DNA from: an uncultured Collinsella sp.
Lineage (GTDB): Bacteria > Actinomycetota > Coriobacteriia > Coriobacteriales > Coriobacteriaceae
Length of the DNA: 64,000 nucleotides
Assembly (NCBI GenBank): GCA_959019945.1
Contig: CAUEQD010000001.1
Coordinates: forward strand, 62,001 to 126,000
Direction of reading: 5' to 3'
In this document: one piece after another, positions 61,969-64,000 of the stretch
Position numbering within the stretch: position 1 is the first letter of the stretch
Layout: every line of letters begins with the position of its first letter
Position numbers and translations under genes: made by a program
The notes under the pieces: model-generated
Told to the model about the DNA's origin: nothing
The model's input: the letters and a program-made list of their open reading frames with translations, nothing else
Databases searched by the model: none

Positions 61969-63067
61969 GTGCGAAATAACGCATCGCGGGACGAGTATGT
62001 GCCGCAGCATAGCAGCAGATATGAGACGAAGGGCACGTCTTCGCGTGGCCTCGCTGACGCTCGCATCCGCGTGACGAAGATTGCTGCCATTGGGATGCTA
62101 ACGTTGGCGGTTATTATCCTCGGATATTACCGCCAAAACCTACGCGTCGGAGCGAATGGCACACTCAGATGCGTCAACGGTGCAGACGCAAAACGAGAAG
62201 GTTTCAAAGTCCAAAGCGTCGGCAGATCTCAAGACGAGACTTTCGAAGGCGGACTTCAACGATATCCCTTCGGGTGATACCGTTCAGACCTTCTCGTTGG
62301 TGGATAACAAGACTCCTACCTTGGAGGATGAGAGCCTTGCCTTGCTCCAGGATGCCCTGAGTCGGGCGCAGGAGCTAGGCGATGTGGGTGTGGTGTTCTA
62401 CGACCTGTCAAGCGGCAAGGGCGTGACGTATAACCCCGATGTCGAGGTTTACGGTGCGAGTAGCTACAAGGCGCTCTATGCGTTGTACATCTGCGAATCT
62501 CTGGTCGAGACGGGTCAGGTTTCACTCGATGATTCCCTTGGCACCTATGGTGGCTACAACATGGGTTGGCAGACGGTGCGCGACCTGATCGATGCCGCGG
62601 TCGTTAATTCGGACAACGATTCGTTTATTGCGTTACGCGCGGCGTTTGACCGTGTCGGTTACGAGGATTGGATTGCCAGTCTTGGCATCGATTACGATAC
62701 CGCACTCGATCCGATGAGTGATTTTCCCACCTATTGCCCGCGCACCTCGGCCAAGTTGTGGCGCGAGATGAGCGAGTATTTGAGCCGTGATACCGAGACG
62801 TCGCAATGGCTATCGGATCTTCTGGCCTCTACGACCCGGTCCTTTATCCGCGACGGCATTGCGGACGATCAAGCCCTGGTGCGCAACAAGGCCGGCTGGA
62901 TTAGCGAGGATGGTTGCTATTCGACATGCGATGCGGGCCTCATCGATGTCGATGGCGACACCTGCATTATGAGCATCATGACATCGATGCCATGGAGTGA
63001 TCGCTCGAGTGAGCTGGTGGCTGCGATTGCTAAGATATTCTTTGATACGCGAGCTGCGCTGGCCTAA
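61969..63067 (+). pseudogene. Class A beta-lactamase-like serine hydrolase, frameshifted
   Basis: The first part (GTG at 61969, AGGAG five bases upstream) encodes a cytoplasmic tail and one membrane anchor (KIAAIGMLTLAVIILG). Near the AAAA run at 62135-62138 the frame is lost. Dropping one A continues into the frame ending at 63067: a penicillin-recognising fold with SSYK (Ser-x-x-Lys), SDN in VVNSDNDS, and KAG in place of KTG. An internal ATG at 62156 with GGAG three bases away could give a 303-residue unanchored product. Either a frameshift mutation, a slippage site or a sequencing error. A true antibiotic-degrading role is not implied. Confidence 0.7.
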
Positions 63068-63145
63068 CGTGTTCGTTTGACGAGGTCAAACAAAATGCTG
63101 GTACCATACCGTGGTTGAGAATTTCGTATAGGTTTGGGGAATGGC

Positions 63146-63886
63146 ATGGCTACCATCGCGATTATCGGTGCGCTCGAAAAAGAGATCATGCAGATTAAGG
63201 AAGAGTTGAGCAACGTTTGCATGGTACAGGAGGCGGGCTTGAACGTTGTGACCGGCGGGCTCGACGGCCTGTCGATTGTCGCCACGACGGCGGGTATGGG
63301 CACGGTAAACGCTGCCGCCGCAACACAGCACCTCATTAGCAAGTATGCTCCACAGGCAGTTGTGTTTTCTGGTATCGCAGGTGGCCTGAATCCCAAGCTC
63401 CATATCGACGATGTCGTCATTGGCAAATGCCTGCGCTATCTAGATACCGATACCGCGCTTATCGCCGAGTCTGCACCGGGGCTCGAGGAGTTTGTCTCGA
63501 CGCCTGCGCTGGTCGATATTGCCGCCGATGTGCTTGCTGAGCGTGGCTTTGTCAACGCCTCGACAAATGCAGCCGCTTCGAACGAGGGAGCCAAACAATT
63601 CCTGGTCGGCACGATTGCCACAGGCAACCGTTTTGTGACGGGCGCTGCCATGCGCACCGACGCTATCGAGGCGACGAATGCCGATTGCGTCGGCATGGAG
63701 GGCGCGGCGATTGCCCATGTCGCAACTAAAAATGGTGTCGATTGCCTGGTGTTGCGCGCTATCAGCGATAATTGTGACGAGGCGTACGATGCGATTTGCG
63801 ACCGCGAGTTCGACTTGTTCGAGTATGCCCGTACCGCGAGTGGCATCACGCTCGATATCGTTCGCCGTATCGCTGCTATTTATTAG
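63146..63886 (+). CDS. mtnN: 5'-methylthioadenosine/S-adenosylhomocysteine nucleosidase
   Basis: Nucleosidase, 246 aa, that removes adenine from MTA and SAH, part of methionine salvage and (through S-ribosylhomocysteine) of AI-2 synthesis. It begins MATIAIIGALEKEIMQI, with TTAGMGTVNAAAATQHLI, FSGIAGGLNP, VGMEGAAIAHVA (catalytic-region Glu) and LRAISDNCDE (catalytic Asp). The ATG at 63146 has GGGGAA six bases upstream; 63134 is less likely. Confidence 0.93.
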   Translation: MATIAIIGALEKEIMQIKEELSNVCMVQEAGLNVVTGGLDGLSIVATTAGMGTVNAAAATQHLISKYAPQAVVFSGIAGGLNPKLHIDDVVIGKCLRYLDTDTALIAESAPGLEEFVSTPALVDIAADVLAERGFVNASTNAAASNEGAKQFLVGTIATGNRFVTGAAMRTDAIEATNADCVGMEGAAIAHVATKNGVDCLVLRAISDNCDEAYDAICDREFDLFEYARTASGITLDIVRRIAAIY

Positions 63887-63924
63887 CGCGCTCTTTTGTA
63901 AGAACCTACGACCAAGGAGTGTCC

Positions 63925-64000
63925 ATGGCCGATTCCATTAACTACCAGCTTGCCAAGTTCGTTGCCAGCTATGGCAAGGTTTCGCAGATTCCCGAGTCCA
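63925..64000 (+). CDS. engB: N-terminus of a ribosome-biogenesis GTPase, probably EngB (partial)
   Basis: The first 25 codons are present (MADSINYQLAKFVASYGKVS, then QIPES) with AAGGAG five bases before the ATG. EngB/YsxC proteins have such an N-terminus (AKFEASYG-x-x-SQLPES) just before the GRSNVGKSS P-loop, which would lie past the window edge. The identification rests on that short stretch. Confidence 0.6.
   Translation, partial: MADSINYQLAKFVASYGKVSQIPES

Noticed and set aside
61969..63067. Functional beta-lactamase resistance gene
   Set aside because: The frame is broken, KTG reads KAG, and many proteins of this fold have other roles; there is no resistance context.

Overview
The window reads as a high-GC, low-oxygen carbohydrate fermenter of the Coriobacteriia, most likely a Collinsella-type gut actinobacterium. 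This is inferred from gene content and codon use (lactose, galactose and sucrose uptake, a split pyruvate formate-lyase, flavodiiron protein, agmatine deiminase cluster, membrane LuxR regulators) and from dense families of intergenic palindromes. No tRNA, rRNA, CRISPR array, IS transposase or phage gene was seen.

Region 1 (1-24 kb) is a lactose/galactose island. Two lactose PTS cassettes (EIICB plus 6-phospho-beta-galactosidase, in opposite gene order) are each paired with a divergent LacI-type regulator. One shared EIIA gene follows, then lacA-lacB-lacC (tagatose-6-phosphate pathway). galK-galT with a third LacI regulator, a flavodiiron protein, and a DeoR regulator divergent from a class II aldolase (the probable last step of the tagatose route) complete it. 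A LacI C-terminal tail lies at the left edge. Region 2 (23-29 kb) holds a HAD phosphatase, an AraC regulator, a NUDIX-Vsr fusion protein and a BceAB-type ABC transporter. Region 3 (29.4-39.5 kb) is an agmatine-to-putrescine cluster: a membrane LuxR regulator (AguR-like), putrescine carbamoyltransferase, antiporter and agmatine deiminase, then a frameshifted second antiporter, a soluble LuxR regulator and a second agmatine deiminase. No carbamate kinase is present in the window. Region 4 (39.6-50.8 kb) holds an AlbA_2-type regulator, a GNAT acetyltransferase, DAHP synthase, a MarR plus heterodimeric ABC exporter operon, and an SDR with a KdgT permease. Region 5 (50.8-64 kb) holds pyruvate formate-lyase split into a catalytic protein and a separate glycyl-radical protein, a sucrose island (LacI, two GH32 enzymes, EIIBC), DegV, PFL-activating enzyme, a frameshifted beta-lactamase-like protein, MTA/SAH nucleosidase and the start of engB.

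The most unusual content is intergenic. (i) A 55-bp dyad occurs nine times in four tight arrays, always exactly 55 bp long with a 79-81 bp period. (ii) A composite structured element occurs four or five times, each time directly after a stop codon, in the sense orientation, and with compensatory changes in its helices. (iii) A giant hairpin with a conserved internal loop occurs twice. (iv) GGGGAC-containing REP-like hairpins and several MITE-like inverted repeats are also present. LacI operators form a clear ACGTTAAC-centred family, and a separate CCGYGAACGG motif recurs upstream of most fermentation and sugar operons.
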